Assembly: GCF_002305875.1 (NCBI RefSeq)
Contig: NZ_CP022098.1
Coordinates: 9,300,001-9,364,000, forward strand
DNA from: Cystobacter fuscus
GTDB taxonomy: Bacteria > Myxococcota > Myxococcia > Myxococcales > Myxococcaceae
Length of the DNA stretch: 64,000 nt
Reading direction: 5' to 3'
Shown: positions 8,235 to 16,910 of the stretch, piece after piece
Position numbering within the stretch: the stretch's first letter is position 1
Layout of the letters: each line of letters starts with the position of its first letter
Position numbers and translations under genes: made by a program
The notes under the pieces: model-generated
What the model saw: only the letters and a program-made list of their open reading frames with translations
What the model was told of the DNA's origin: nothing
The model's database searches: none

Positions 8235-11200
8235 ATGATCGTTCGCACTCTCCTGCTCACCCTCGCGGTCGTCGCGACCATTGGTTGCGGCTCCCCTTCC
8301 CAAACCGGACCCGATGCCGGGCATGACATCGACGCGGGCAACCCTGGCACCCCCCAGGATTTCTACTCGTCGTTCGAGGACGCGGACCCACAGCCCGCCT
8401 GGAGCTCCACGGTCGAACTCGACGCGAAGGGGCAGAAGAAGTCCTCCGGGATCACCGGGGAGCCGGACACGCGGATTCGCGGCAACATCATGGCGCAGGT
8501 GCGCTCGGTGACCGCCAGCAGCGAGAACCCTCCCGAGGAGAGCGTGGCCCGCCTCACCGACGGGGAGCTGACCTCCAAGTGGCTGGCGTACCAGAACACG
8601 GGCTGGGTGCAGTGCGAGCTCGCGCGGCCCCTCGCCGTGAAGCGCTACGCCCTCTCCTCCGCCAACGACTCACCCGAGCGAGACCCCGCCACCTGGACGC
8701 TCGAGGGCTCGCAGGACGGAACGAGCTGGACCGCGCTCGACCAGCGCAGCAACGAGTCGTTCACCACCCGCCTCGAGACCCGCACCTACGAGTTCACCAA
8801 CACCACCCCCTATCCCTATTACCGGCTCAACATCACCGCCAACCGCAGCGGCACCACCCTGCAGCTCGCCGAGTTCCAGCTCTCCGATGGCGATGACGCG
8901 CCGCCGCCAGTGACCGACATGAAGAGCGCGGTCGGCAACGGCCCTGGCTCTTCGTGGAACTCCAAGATCGGCACCGGGTTCACCGGCACGCACGCGCTGC
9001 GCTTCGCGGGCGCGGTCACCGCGAGCGGCCGCGGCTACGCCTACAACAAGCTCTTCGACGTCAACATACGGGTCACGCCGACGACGGAGCTGTCGTATCT
9101 GCTCTTCGTCGACCCGGCGACGAACAACCCGAACTTCCCGAGCACCTACGCGGCGCTCGATCTCGCCTTCGACGACGGCACCTACCTGAGCGAGCTGAAC
9201 GCCGTGGACCAGAACCACGCGGTGCTGAGCCCCACGGGCCAGGGCGCTTCGCGCACGCTCTACCCCAATCAGTGGAACCACAAGGTCTCACGCATCGGTG
9301 ACGTCGCCGCCGGCAAGACGATCAAGCGCATCCTCATCGGCTACGACCAACCCAACGGCCCGGTTTCGAGCTTCGGCGGATGGATCGACGACGTGCGGAT
9401 CACGGCCTCGCCCGTGCACGTGACGCCCACGCATCTGTCGGACTACGTGACCACCCTGCGTGGCACCCACTCGAACGCCAGCTACTCGCGCGGCAGCAAC
9501 TTCCCCGCGACGGCCATCCCGCACGGTTTCAACTTCTGGACCCCGGTGACCGACGCGAGTTCGCCGAACTTTCTCTACGAGTACCACCGCCGCAACAACG
9601 TGGACAATCGCTCGGCGCTCCAGGCACTCGCCGTGAGCCACCAGCCGAGCCTGTGGCTGGGTGATCGGCAGAGCTTCCAGGTCATGCCCTCGGCGGCCAG
9701 TGGCACACCGAGCGCCAACCGCACCAGCCGTGCCCTCACCTTCCAGCACGAGAACGAGATCGCTCGGCCCTACTATTACGGAGTGAAGTTCGACAATGGC
9801 GTCCAGGCCGAGTTCACCCCCACCGACCACGCCGCGCTCTTCCGCTTCACGTTCCCCGGCGGCGACGCGAACCTCCTCTTCGACAACGTCAACAACGACG
9901 GCGGGCTCACCCTCAACCCCTCGACACGCACGATCACGGGCTACTCCGACGCGCGCAGCAACCTGTCAGTGGGCGCCACGCGGATGTTCGTCTACGCCAC
10001 GTTCGACCGGCCGGTGACCACGAGCAGCATGCTCTCCGGCGGCGGCGGCACGAGCGTGACCGGCTACTTCCGCTTCACCGTCCCGGCGGACGACCGCACC
10101 GTGACCATGCGCATCGCCACCTCGCTCATCAGCGTCGAGCAGGCCAGGAAGAACCTCGCGCTCGAGATCGCGGAGGGCGATCGCTTCGAGGACGTGAAGG
10201 CACGTGCCCAGAAGCTCTGGGACCAGAAGCTCGGCATCATCGAGGTCCAGGGCGCCAATGAGGACCAGCTCACCACGCTCTATTCCAACCTGTACCGGCT
10301 GTTCCTCTACCCGAACTCGGGCTTCGAGAACACCGGCACGGCGACCGAGCCCGTCTACTCGCACGCCAGCCCGGTGGCGACGCCGAGCGGCACCAACACG
10401 CCCACGCAGACCGGCGCGAAAATCGAGAGCGGCAAGATCTACGTGAACAACGGCTTCTGGAACACCTACCGGACGGCCTGGCCGGCCTACGCGCTGTTCA
10501 CGCCAGGCACCGCGGGCGAGCTGATCGACGGCTTCGCGCAGCACTACAAGGAAGGCGGCTGGATCGCGCGCTGGTCCTCGCCCGGCTACACCGATCTCAT
10601 GACCGGCACGCACTCGGATGTCGCCTTCGCCGACGCCTACGTGAAGGGCGTCCGCAACTTCGACGTGGAGGCGATCTACGACGCGGCCCTGCGCAACGCC
10701 ACGGTCCTGCCGGCCAGCAGCGGCGTCGGGCGCAAGGGACTCGAGTCGTCGATCTTCCTCGGCTACACCCCGAACTCGACTGGCTCGGGCCTGTCGTGGG
10801 CGATGGCCAACCATCTGAACGACTTCGGTATCGCGAACATGGCGAGCGCGCTCGCCACGGACACGAACCACCCTCGCCACCAGGAGTTCGTCGAGAGCGC
10901 GGAGTACTTCCTCGATCGCGCGCGGCGGTACGTGAACCTGTTCGACCCGTCGATCCAGTTCTTCCAGGGCAGGACGGCGAGCGGCGCGTTCGTGAGGTCC
11001 AAGAGCGACTACGAGCCGCGCGCCTGGGGCTACGACTACAGCGAGACCAATGGATGGAACATGGCCTTCGACGCGCCGTACGACGGCCTCGGCCTCGCGG
11101 CCCTGTACGGCGGCAAGGCCGGGCTCGCCGCGAAGCTCGACCAGTTCTTCGCCACGCCGGAGACCGCGAGCTTTCAAGGCACCTACGCCGCGATCGTCCA

Positions 11201-12128
11201 CGAGATGGTCGAGGCGCGCGACGTGCGCATGGGACAGCTCGGCCTGAACAACCAGCCCGCGTACCACATCCCGTACATGTACACCCACGCCGGTCAGCCG
11301 GCGAAGACGCAGGAAAAGGTCCGCGACGCGCTCGCTCGCCTCTTCGTCGGGAGCAACATCGGCCAGGGCTACGTCGGCGATGAAGACAATGGCGCGATGT
11401 CGGCGTGGCACATCTTCAGCGCGCTCGGCTTCTACCCGCTGGCGGTGGGAAGCACGAACTACGTCATCGGCTCACCGCTCTACACCAAGGCCGTCATCCA
11501 CCTCGAGAACGGCCACGACATCACCATCAACGCGCCGAAAAACAGCCCGAGGAACGTCTACGTGCAGGCGCTGAAGGTCAACGGGCAGGCGTATACGAAG
11601 ACCTATCTGCCGCATGAGCTGCTCACCGCCGGTGCCACGCTCGACTTCGACATGGGCCCCGCCCCTTCCTCGTGGGGCACCGGTGCCGAGGATGCGCCGC
11701 CCTCGCTCACCACCAACGGCAGCGCCCCGAGCCCGCTGCGCGACACCGCGACGGGCGGCGCGGCCACGTCGAGCGACGGCACGAATGTCGGCAGGCTCTT
11801 CGATGACACCTCGGCCACGAGCGTGAGCTTCACCGCGGCGAACCCCGTGTTGCAGTACCAGCTCTCCTCGGGCGCGCGGCAGGTCACCTTCTACACGCTG
11901 ACGTCGGGCACCGGCACGGTCGACCCGACTGGCTGGACGCTGAGCGGCTCGAACGACGGGGCGAACTTCACGATCCTCGACCGGCGCAGCGCCCAGACGT
12001 TCCGCTGGCGCACGCAGACGCGCGCCTTCCGGGTCGCCACCCCGGGCAACTACACGTACTACCGCCTCACGCTGACCGGCGCGGCGGGCCTGTCGCTCGC
12101 CGAGGTCGAGCTGCTCGCCAGACAGTAA
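8235..12128 (+). CDS. GH92 family glycoside hydrolase (alpha-mannosidase-like) lipoprotein with two discoidin-like domains
   Basis: Very large exported enzyme (1297 residues). The first 18 residues are a lipoprotein signal peptide with lipobox TIGC. An F5/8 type C-like domain lies at about 95-215 (sugar or surface binding). The catalytic GH92 region follows, covering about 400-1130, with the hallmark GDEDNGAMSAWHIFSALGFYP and the RxxWPAY segment upstream. A second discoidin-like domain closes the protein (about 1170-1297, ending YYRLTLTGAAGLSLAEVELL). GH92 enzymes are calcium-dependent exo-acting alpha-mannosidases, most acting on alpha-1,2 linkages. The role is probably scavenging of fungal or eukaryotic mannans, which is an inference. 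AAGGG sits eight bases before the ATG. Confidence 0.93.
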   Translation: MIVRTLLLTLAVVATIGCGSPSQTGPDAGHDIDAGNPGTPQDFYSSFEDADPQPAWSSTVELDAKGQKKSSGITGEPDTRIRGNIMAQVRSVTASSENPPEESVARLTDGELTSKWLAYQNTGWVQCELARPLAVKRYALSSANDSPERDPATWTLEGSQDGTSWTALDQRSNESFTTRLETRTYEFTNTTPYPYYRLNITANRSGTTLQLAEFQLSDGDDAPPPVTDMKSAVGNGPGSSWNSKIGTGFTGTHALRFAGAVTASGRGYAYNKLFDVNIRVTPTTELSYLLFVDPATNNPNFPSTYAALDLAFDDGTYLSELNAVDQNHAVLSPTGQGASRTLYPNQWNHKVSRIGDVAAGKTIKRILIGYDQPNGPVSSFGGWIDDVRITASPVHVTPTHLSDYVTTLRGTHSNASYSRGSNFPATAIPHGFNFWTPVTDASSPNFLYEYHRRNNVDNRSALQALAVSHQPSLWLGDRQSFQVMPSAASGTPSANRTSRALTFQHENEIARPYYYGVKFDNGVQAEFTPTDHAALFRFTFPGGDANLLFDNVNNDGGLTLNPSTRTITGYSDARSNLSVGATRMFVYATFDRPVTTSSMLSGGGGTSVTGYFRFTVPADDRTVTMRIATSLISVEQARKNLALEIAEGDRFEDVKARAQKLWDQKLGIIEVQGANEDQLTTLYSNLYRLFLYPNSGFENTGTATEPVYSHASPVATPSGTNTPTQTGAKIESGKIYVNNGFWNTYRTAWPAYALFTPGTAGELIDGFAQHYKEGGWIARWSSPGYTDLMTGTHSDVAFADAYVKGVRNFDVEAIYDAALRNATVLPASSGVGRKGLESSIFLGYTPNSTGSGLSWAMANHLNDFGIANMASALATDTNHPRHQEFVESAEYFLDRARRYVNLFDPSIQFFQGRTASGAFVRSKSDYEPRAWGYDYSETNGWNMAFDAPYDGLGLAALYGGKAGLAAKLDQFFATPETASFQGTYAAIVHEMVEARDVRMGQLGLNNQPAYHIPYMYTHAGQPAKTQEKVRDALARLFVGSNIGQGYVGDEDNGAMSAWHIFSALGFYPLAVGSTNYVIGSPLYTKAVIHLENGHDITINAPKNSPRNVYVQALKVNGQAYTKTYLPHELLTAGATLDFDMGPAPSSWGTGAEDAPPSLTTNGSAPSPLRDTATGGAATSSDGTNVGRLFDDTSATSVSFTAANPVLQYQLSSGARQVTFYTLTSGTGTVDPTGWTLSGSNDGANFTILDRRSAQTFRWRTQTRAFRVATPGNYTYYRLTLTGAAGLSLAEVELLARQ

Positions 12129-12271
12129 GGGGCCGCCTTCGGCACCGGGTTCAGTTGGCCTCGCCCGCTCGGTCCGCCTCCACATCTCATGCTCGACATT
12201 CGAGGCGCGGAGGCCCTCCTGGCGTGCGACACAGGGGTGGAACCTCTATCCACGGGCCCCCAGGCGAGCCA

Positions 12272-12691
12272 ATGCTTTCGTCCTCTTCTATTCCGCGTCG
12301 GTGCTGCTGCTGTCGGCCAGTGCGTGCCGTGACGAGCCCGGAGCCGGTCTGCGCCGAGGCGCTGCTCCCGCTGCAGAACCCGCGCGCCCATACCCTGGGC
12401 GAGACCTTCTACCTGCCCCGGCTGAAGCAGGACGCGCGGTGTCCCTCCACACTGGAGTGGCAGGTCGTCTCCGCGCCCGAGGGCAGCCGCAACACCGGGG
12501 TCCGGTGGCGGGTGCAGCCCTTCGCGATGCCGCTCTTCGGCAACAGCGTGGCGGATGCCTCGGAGGTGGTGGGCTCGGTCACCCAGGTGGACCCGTCCAA
12601 CCAGGGCATCACCCAGGTGGAGGGGAAGCTGCGCATCCGCGGGCCCAGCATCGACATGAAGGACGTCGCGTTCTCCATCGTTCCGCAATAG
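12272..12691 (+). CDS. Hypothetical protein with possibly frame-shifted N terminus
   Basis: Reading from ATG 12272 gives 139 residues. The body (CAEALLPLQNPRAHTLGETF onward to SIDMKDVAFSIVPQ) reads like a normal extracytoplasmic protein. The N terminus in this frame (SIPRRCCCCRPVRAV) does not look natural. In the +1 frame the same DNA encodes FYSASVLLLSASACRDEP, a convincing lipoprotein signal peptide with lipobox SASAC. The gene is therefore probably a lipoprotein carrying one or two frameshifts near 12275-12340, or an N-terminal fragment of a longer gene. I do not recognise the family. A palindromic repeat follows its stop directly. Confidence 0.5.
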   Translation: MLSSSSIPRRCCCCRPVRAVTSPEPVCAEALLPLQNPRAHTLGETFYLPRLKQDARCPSTLEWQVVSAPEGSRNTGVRWRVQPFAMPLFGNSVADASEVVGSVTQVDPSNQGITQVEGKLRIRGPSIDMKDVAFSIVPQ

Positions 12692-12707
12692 CGGCACTGG
12701 AGCGGGG

Positions 12708-12757
12708 CCCTCCCACCCATGCCTGGGAGAGGGGGCCCCGTCTCAAAGCCTGGTGAG
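12708..12757 (+). repeat. Dispersed palindromic repeat, copy 1
   Basis: About 50 bases just after the stop codon at 12691. An imperfect palindrome (CCTCCCAC...TGGGAGAGG) is followed by a conserved tail with the pattern CGTCTCAAAGCCTGGTGA. A second copy with the same palindrome and tail lies at 23783-23830, also directly after a stop codon. It may act as a transcription terminator or be a small non-autonomous repeat. Confidence 0.6.
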
Positions 12758-12930
12758 TTGGAGTGGGCACGTCGGTGGCTCGGATGCTCGGTGAGGTCAA
12801 TCATTCCGAACTGGATGAATGCTTCGGACAAGGACTCCTCGCGCTCGCGATCCTTGAACAGGCGCCAATGCCAGTTCAGCCAGCCAAACGTTCTCTCTCC
12901 ACTCCATCGATTGGGGAGTAGAACACAAAC
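12758..12930 (-). pseudogene. IS5-like transposase C-terminal remnant
   Basis: On the minus strand, bases about 12900 to 12790 encode ERTFGWLNWHWRLFKDRERE followed by SLSEAFIQFGMIDLTEHPSH. This matches the pattern of the C terminus of IS5-family DDE transposases (ERTFAWLN..RRL.KDYE....SEA.I..AM..L). No start or N-terminal catalytic domain is visible, and the frame is not preceded by an intact transposase, so this is a decayed insertion sequence. The remaining bases up to 13207 hold nothing else that I can recognise. Confidence 0.65.
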
Positions 12931-13207
12931 CCTTGGCCTGGTCCGAGCGCATCACACCTCGACGCCGACTGAAAAGACGCCCGGACCTTGTGCGCTGGGA
13001 GAAGCGTGAGGATGATAGGCTTATAGGTGGTAGCTAAAATTCATTCTGGCTTACCTGTTGTGTCTCTGCCAATGTTGCCGCCGTCCCCCCGGACCCATGC
13101 GAACCTCGCCGCCACCTGGTGGCCGAGGAATTCACAGCGTGGGGTACCAGCACCGCAGATCTTCCAGCAAGAACATCAACCCGCATGCCGAAAGGACAGG
13201 TGTGAAA

Positions 13208-13804
13208 ATGAATAGCCAATTGCGTCAATCGTGGAGTCGCACAACGATGAAGGCCATTCGAAACCAGATCGCCGCAATGTTGGGAGCGGTGGCGCTGATC
13301 TCGTCCGTCATCCTCGCTGGCACGGCCAGCGCCGCGACGACCATCGAGCCGCTGGCCCTGGACGGCGTGTGGGCCTGTGGGGGGGCGCCCGTTCCGGCCG
13401 GGTATGTCATCACGAGTTTCGACCGCAATGGCTGCAACGGCGTGGGGGCCTGGTACCAGCAGCCCCCTCGTGACGGGATCTGGACCTGTTCGGGTTCGCC
13501 AATCGTGTCCGGGTACGTCATCACCATGTACGACCGCAACGGCTGCAGCGGCGTCGGCGCCTGGTACCACCGGCTCGCGCGCGATGGGATCTGGACCTGT
13601 TCGGGTTCGCCGATCGTGTCCGGGTACGTCACCACCAACTACGACCGTACCGGATGCAGCGGCATCGGCGCCTGGTACCACCAACTCGTCCGCAACGGCA
13701 TCTGGACCTGTCCGTACTCGCCCATTCCGGCCGGCTACCGCAGCACCACCTACAACGCGACCGGATGCGGCGGACTCGGCGCGTGGCTCACCGTGAAAGC
13801 CTGA
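13208..13804 (+). CDS. Secreted protein with four tandem 37-residue Cys/Trp repeats
   Basis: Protein of 198 residues with an N-terminal signal peptide (hydrophobic LGAVALISSVILAGTASA, likely cut after ASA near residue 41). The mature part is essentially four tandem units of about 37 residues: DG(I/V)W(T/A)C, then (S/A)P(I/V) and GY, then (D/N)xxGC, G and GAW. Each unit holds two cysteines, so one disulfide per repeat is likely. Units 2 and 3 are nearly identical and unit 4 is the most diverged. The family is unknown to me. AAGGA lies 11 bases upstream of ATG 13208; GTG 13202 is an alternative. It sits in a patch of gene remnants, suggesting acquisition or turnover. Confidence 0.75.
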   Translation: MNSQLRQSWSRTTMKAIRNQIAAMLGAVALISSVILAGTASAATTIEPLALDGVWACGGAPVPAGYVITSFDRNGCNGVGAWYQQPPRDGIWTCSGSPIVSGYVITMYDRNGCSGVGAWYHRLARDGIWTCSGSPIVSGYVTTNYDRTGCSGIGAWYHQLVRNGIWTCPYSPIPAGYRSTTYNATGCGGLGAWLTVKA

Positions 13805-13862
13805 CCCCGCTCCACCACCGGGACACGGGAGCGTCCACCTGGGCCTTCGACAGGGTCCCCCA

Positions 13863-14384
13863 TTCGGAGCGCCCGCCCTCGAAGGAGCTCCCGCCCGCGC
13901 CAACGCGACGGCGCGAGCCCCCATCGATCCGGACCTGTACGCGTTCTGGAGCCACATGTTCGAGCCGCGCGACCGCGAGGCGCAGATCGAATGGCGGGTC
14001 GAGAACTGGCGCAGACTCAACGGGAGGAAGATTCCCTTCGACGCCGAGGAGTTCCGCGCACTCGAGCGGCGCATCATCGCCCACTCTGGCCGTCACGACA
14101 CCTCGGATGCTCACGCGCGGGCCGACTCCTCTGGACTGGCTCGGGGGGCGGAACTCGTTCACGTCACCGTACCCACGCTCGTCATCACCACCCCAGAGGA
14201 TCCCACCAATCCCGAGTCCAACTCGCGATTCCTCGCGGAGACCCTGCCGCGCTCGACCCTCGTGACCATCGACGGGATGGGGCACACGATTCCACGCGCC
14301 GTCGTCCCCCCGCTCGCAGCGGCGATCCTGAACCACATCGAGCAGGAGGGGCACTGCGCTCCAGGACGTTCGATCAGTCCCTGA
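13863..14384 (+). pseudogene. Alpha/beta hydrolase, C-terminal remnant
   Basis: The frame from about 13863 reads like the lid and C-terminal half of an alpha/beta hydrolase: FGAPALEG, then ANATARAPIDPDLYAFWSH, then VPTLVITTPEDP and GMGHTIP. The last two motifs carry the acid Asp and the catalytic His. The N-terminal half with the oxyanion hole and the GxSxG nucleophile elbow is missing, because the preceding gene ends at 13804. An internal ATG at 13956 could still start a 142-residue product, but it would lack the nucleophile. I call it a truncated, probably non-functional gene. From 14385 to 14736 I see no gene. Confidence 0.7.
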
Positions 14385-14720
14385 CCCGTAGGGACAGAGC
14401 CACGGACGGCCGCGCACAATCCAGGAGGGTGGACAGTGCATCGGGGCCTGAGCGATGGCCGTTGGCGGCGGGGACGGGAAAGCAACAATACCAGCACCAC
14501 CCAGGCACCTCGCGCGACCCCGTCCGCTCTGGTGGCGAGCGCGGATGTAGCGGTGGAAGCAACAACACCGGAATCGCCGCTGCTCCAGCGGCAACAACAA
14601 GCGCGTTCCAGGACAATCCGCAACCCGCCTTCCCTCTGGAATCTCTGGAAAGCCGGTCTCGGCACGGACTCTGCAACAAGACACTCCGCCCAGAATGAAT
14701 CCGGGTGAGGTCCCCCCCCT

Positions 14721-14745
14721 TTTGGAGAACAGCCCCATGCAGATG
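14721..14745 (+). repeat. Shared 25-bp leader/start repeat, copy 1
   Basis: Identical 25 bases (core TTTGGAGAACAGCCCCATG, then CAGATG) occur here and at 15359-15383. Each covers the ribosome binding site (GGAG), the spacer, and the first three codons (Met-Gln-Met) of two consecutive but unrelated exported proteins. The two genes therefore share a translation initiation region. Confidence 0.8.
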
Positions 14746-15240
14746 TCCAAACTGGTAGTGAAGGCGATGTCGGTGCTCGCGATCGTCATGCTCACGGCGT
14801 GCCCCCCGCCCACGGCATCGGTGAAGGGCGAGTACTACAGTGACACCGTGCGGGGCACGGGCTACACGTTCTCGGCCACCTTGACGTGGAAGTTCCTGTC
14901 CACCAATAGCGGCATCACCCTCAGCGAGGGCAGCTCGGAGATGGCCGTCGTCCTCAAGGGCACCAGCACCCGGCCCCCCAAGCTCAAGAGCAACGTGACC
15001 ACCCTGACGGTCTACTCCTCCAAGGGCCAGGCGATCGCCCGTGGCCAGTTCCCGCTCGTCGAGCCGGAGCCGGGGGTGTACGTGCTCGCGGACCCGAGCA
15101 AGGTGGACGCCTGGCTGGCTCAGTTCGCGGACGTGGGCTCGGTGCAGCTGCTGGTCGACAGCGAGGACCCCCGCGCCCCGTTCCAGTTCTCCCTGTACGG
15201 CGGTGGCGAGGAGCTCGCCTTCACGAGCGTGGGCAAGTAG
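14737..15240 (+). CDS. Small lipoprotein of unknown function
   Basis: Protein of 167 residues starting at ATG 14737, with GGAG nine bases upstream. A lipoprotein signal peptide is clear: MSVLAIVMLTAC followed by PPP, with lipobox LTAC. The mature part is beta-strand-like with alternating hydrophobic residues (YTFSATLTWKFLSTNSGITL; VTTLTVYSSKGQAIARGQFP) and ends in SLYGGGEELAFTSVGK. I recognise no family. Its initiation region is identical to that of the SGNH hydrolase gene that follows 134 bases later, which suggests linked origin or matched expression. Confidence 0.75.
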   Translation: MQMSKLVVKAMSVLAIVMLTACPPPTASVKGEYYSDTVRGTGYTFSATLTWKFLSTNSGITLSEGSSEMAVVLKGTSTRPPKLKSNVTTLTVYSSKGQAIARGQFPLVEPEPGVYVLADPSKVDAWLAQFADVGSVQLLVDSEDPRAPFQFSLYGGGEELAFTSVGK

Positions 15241-15358
15241 TCCGAGGGGCCGCCCCTCTTCATCCGGGAGGCTCCGGCCTCCTGGATGACGCTCTGGCGA
15301 AAGGGCAATCCCGGTACGACTCGCAACCCACCCGCTTTCCCCTTGTTGTCACCCTGCC

Positions 15359-15383
15359 TTTGGAGAACAGCCCCATGCAGATG
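15359..15383 (+). repeat. Shared 25-bp leader/start repeat, copy 2
   Basis: Second copy of the 25-base initiation region described at 14721, here driving the SGNH hydrolase. Sequence outside the 25 bases diverges quickly on both sides, so the duplication is short and centred on the ribosome binding site. Confidence 0.8.
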
Positions 15384-16094
15384 CGCTTCCTCCTCTGGCT
15401 GCTGGTGGTGGGGGCCCTCCCCGCGTGGGGGGCGGCACCGCCGCGTTCCAGCTCATGCGCCCGCGCCAGCGCCACCCTGTCGCGCGTCGCCGTCATGGGG
15501 GCGAGTGTCTCGGCCGGTTTCGGCTGGGGACGTCAGGAGGGCCGTGGCAGGACGCTCGCCGACCTCCTGGACGACACCGTGGCGACGGAGCACGCGCCCG
15601 TGCGCAACTTCGCGAGCCTGTGGTTCTTCAAGAACCCACGCTCCGCCGGGCAGCGACAGGTGGACCAGGTGCTCACGTACGCGCCGACGCTGACTGTCGC
15701 CGTGGACTTCCTCTTCTGGTTCGTCCATGGCGCACAACTCGACGAGGCGCAACGTCTGGCCCGGTTGGAGCAGGGATTGGCGTTGCTCGAGCCGCTTCCG
15801 GGACCCATCCTCCTTGGCGAGCTGCCAGCGATGACCACCGCCGTGGGCAAGGCACTCGAACCCGGCATGCTCCCCTCCCCGGAGACGCTCGCGAGGCTCA
15901 ACCGGCGTATCTCCGAGTGGGCACGCTCGCGCGACAACGTGGTCCTCCTGCCGCTCGGAACCTGGCTGGTGCGCTCGCCGGACGGCAGTCTGCAGGCGGA
16001 TGGGCTGCATCCGACCCGTGAGGGCGCGAAATGGATCGCCGCGCGGATGATGGACTCGTTGTTCGAGGCGTGTCCCGCCCCCGGGGTGCACTGA
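15375..16094 (+). CDS. Secreted SGNH/GDSL-type hydrolase
   Basis: Protein of 239 residues with a signal peptide (LLWLLVVGALPAWGA, cut near residue 20). Block I is VAVMGASVSAGFG, with the nucleophile Ser44 in a GAS rather than GDS setting. Block V is DGLHPTREG with the Asp209/His212 pair, as in SGNH esterases and lipases. The middle region (LTVAVDFLFWFVHG) occupies the place of block III, where the usual GxND is not obvious. Such enzymes cleave esters of lipids, polysaccharides or peptidoglycan; the substrate here is unknown. Start at ATG 15375 with GGAG upstream. Confidence 0.82.
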   Translation: MQMRFLLWLLVVGALPAWGAAPPRSSSCARASATLSRVAVMGASVSAGFGWGRQEGRGRTLADLLDDTVATEHAPVRNFASLWFFKNPRSAGQRQVDQVLTYAPTLTVAVDFLFWFVHGAQLDEAQRLARLEQGLALLEPLPGPILLGELPAMTTAVGKALEPGMLPSPETLARLNRRISEWARSRDNVVLLPLGTWLVRSPDGSLQADGLHPTREGAKWIAARMMDSLFEACPAPGVH

Positions 16095-16164
16095 CCGGGC
16101 GTCTCCTCGCCCGTTCCCGAGGTCACGAAGCGAGGGGGAATGCATGGCCGCGCATCGGGAAAGC

Positions 16165-16908
16165 TCAGGACGTCGAGGGAGGTACCCAGCGCGGACCCGG
16201 CTCGGAGAACAGTTGCTCCCGGCGCATGAAGATGCCCGTCGGCAACAGCTTCTCAAGCACCTGTTTCTGGTGTTGCTTGAGCGCCTTCGCCTCTGCCTGC
16301 CAGGGGGTAGCCACGAGGTCTAGTGCCACCACGCCGTTGCCGAGCCGATGTACCACGCCTCCACTGCCCTCCAGGGCCGGCAGGCCCCCCATCAGCTTGA
16401 TTAGCCGCGGGCCGAAGTACGTCCGGGCAAAGAGCGTGGTGGGCCCGCACTCCACATAGACGTCCACGTGCTGCCGGCCACTGGGGTTCATCGCCAGCGC
16501 TCGCGGGACCCCCTGAAAGGCAATGTCGACGAGGCCGAACTCGAGCGGCAGTGCGCTGGCGAGGTGGTTGGCGAAATCGAAGTAGGAAGCGGACTCCTCC
16601 GGTTCGAGCATCATCCGGGCCTCGACCTCCAGCCACCCTGGGCCGTCACCCAGGCTCCAGCTGGCCACGTACAGCGGGCGCTGCGTTCGCCGCAGGGTAG
16701 GAAGGGAAGGATCTTCCCGTTCCCCCTCTTCGCCACAGAAACGCTCCAGTTCCTCGCGCCGATAGGGCTCCCTGACCCGGGCGCTCTGGCCCCAGTGTGT
16801 AGGCGCGAAGGTGGGGTGCCGCTCGAATTTATCGAGCAGCACATCCTTCCACTCCCAAGGCGTGCGTGGCAGGAGCAGTTCGATCCAGAGGCTCTCGATC
16901 CGGGCCAC
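16165..16908 (-). CDS. Candidate immunity protein of the RHS toxin locus (247 aa)
   Basis: Soluble protein with no signal peptide, starting at GTG 16908 with GGAG five bases upstream and only two bases after the stop of the preceding gene. Its features include an aromatic-rich N terminus (ESLWIELLLPRTPWEWKDVL), a middle segment FDFANHLASALPLEFGLVDIAF, and a conserved-looking GPRLIKLMGGLPALEGSGG. I cannot assign a family with certainty; it is reminiscent of immunity proteins associated with type VI effectors. The position, two genes downstream of a polymorphic toxin tip on the same strand, is the main argument for an immunity role. Confidence 0.6.
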   Translation of the reverse strand: MARIESLWIELLLPRTPWEWKDVLLDKFERHPTFAPTHWGQSARVREPYRREELERFCGEEGEREDPSLPTLRRTQRPLYVASWSLGDGPGWLEVEARMMLEPEESASYFDFANHLASALPLEFGLVDIAFQGVPRALAMNPSGRQHVDVYVECGPTTLFARTYFGPRLIKLMGGLPALEGSGGVVHRLGNGVVALDLVATPWQAEAKALKQHQKQVLEKLLPTGIFMRREQLFSEPGPRWVPPSTS

Positions 16909-16910
16909 GC

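Noticed and set aside
9966-11411. Open frame of 481 codons on the minus strand within the GH92 gene
   Set aside because: Composition is typical of antisense frames (Arg, Val, Gly rich), and it lies entirely inside a gene with strong domain evidence.
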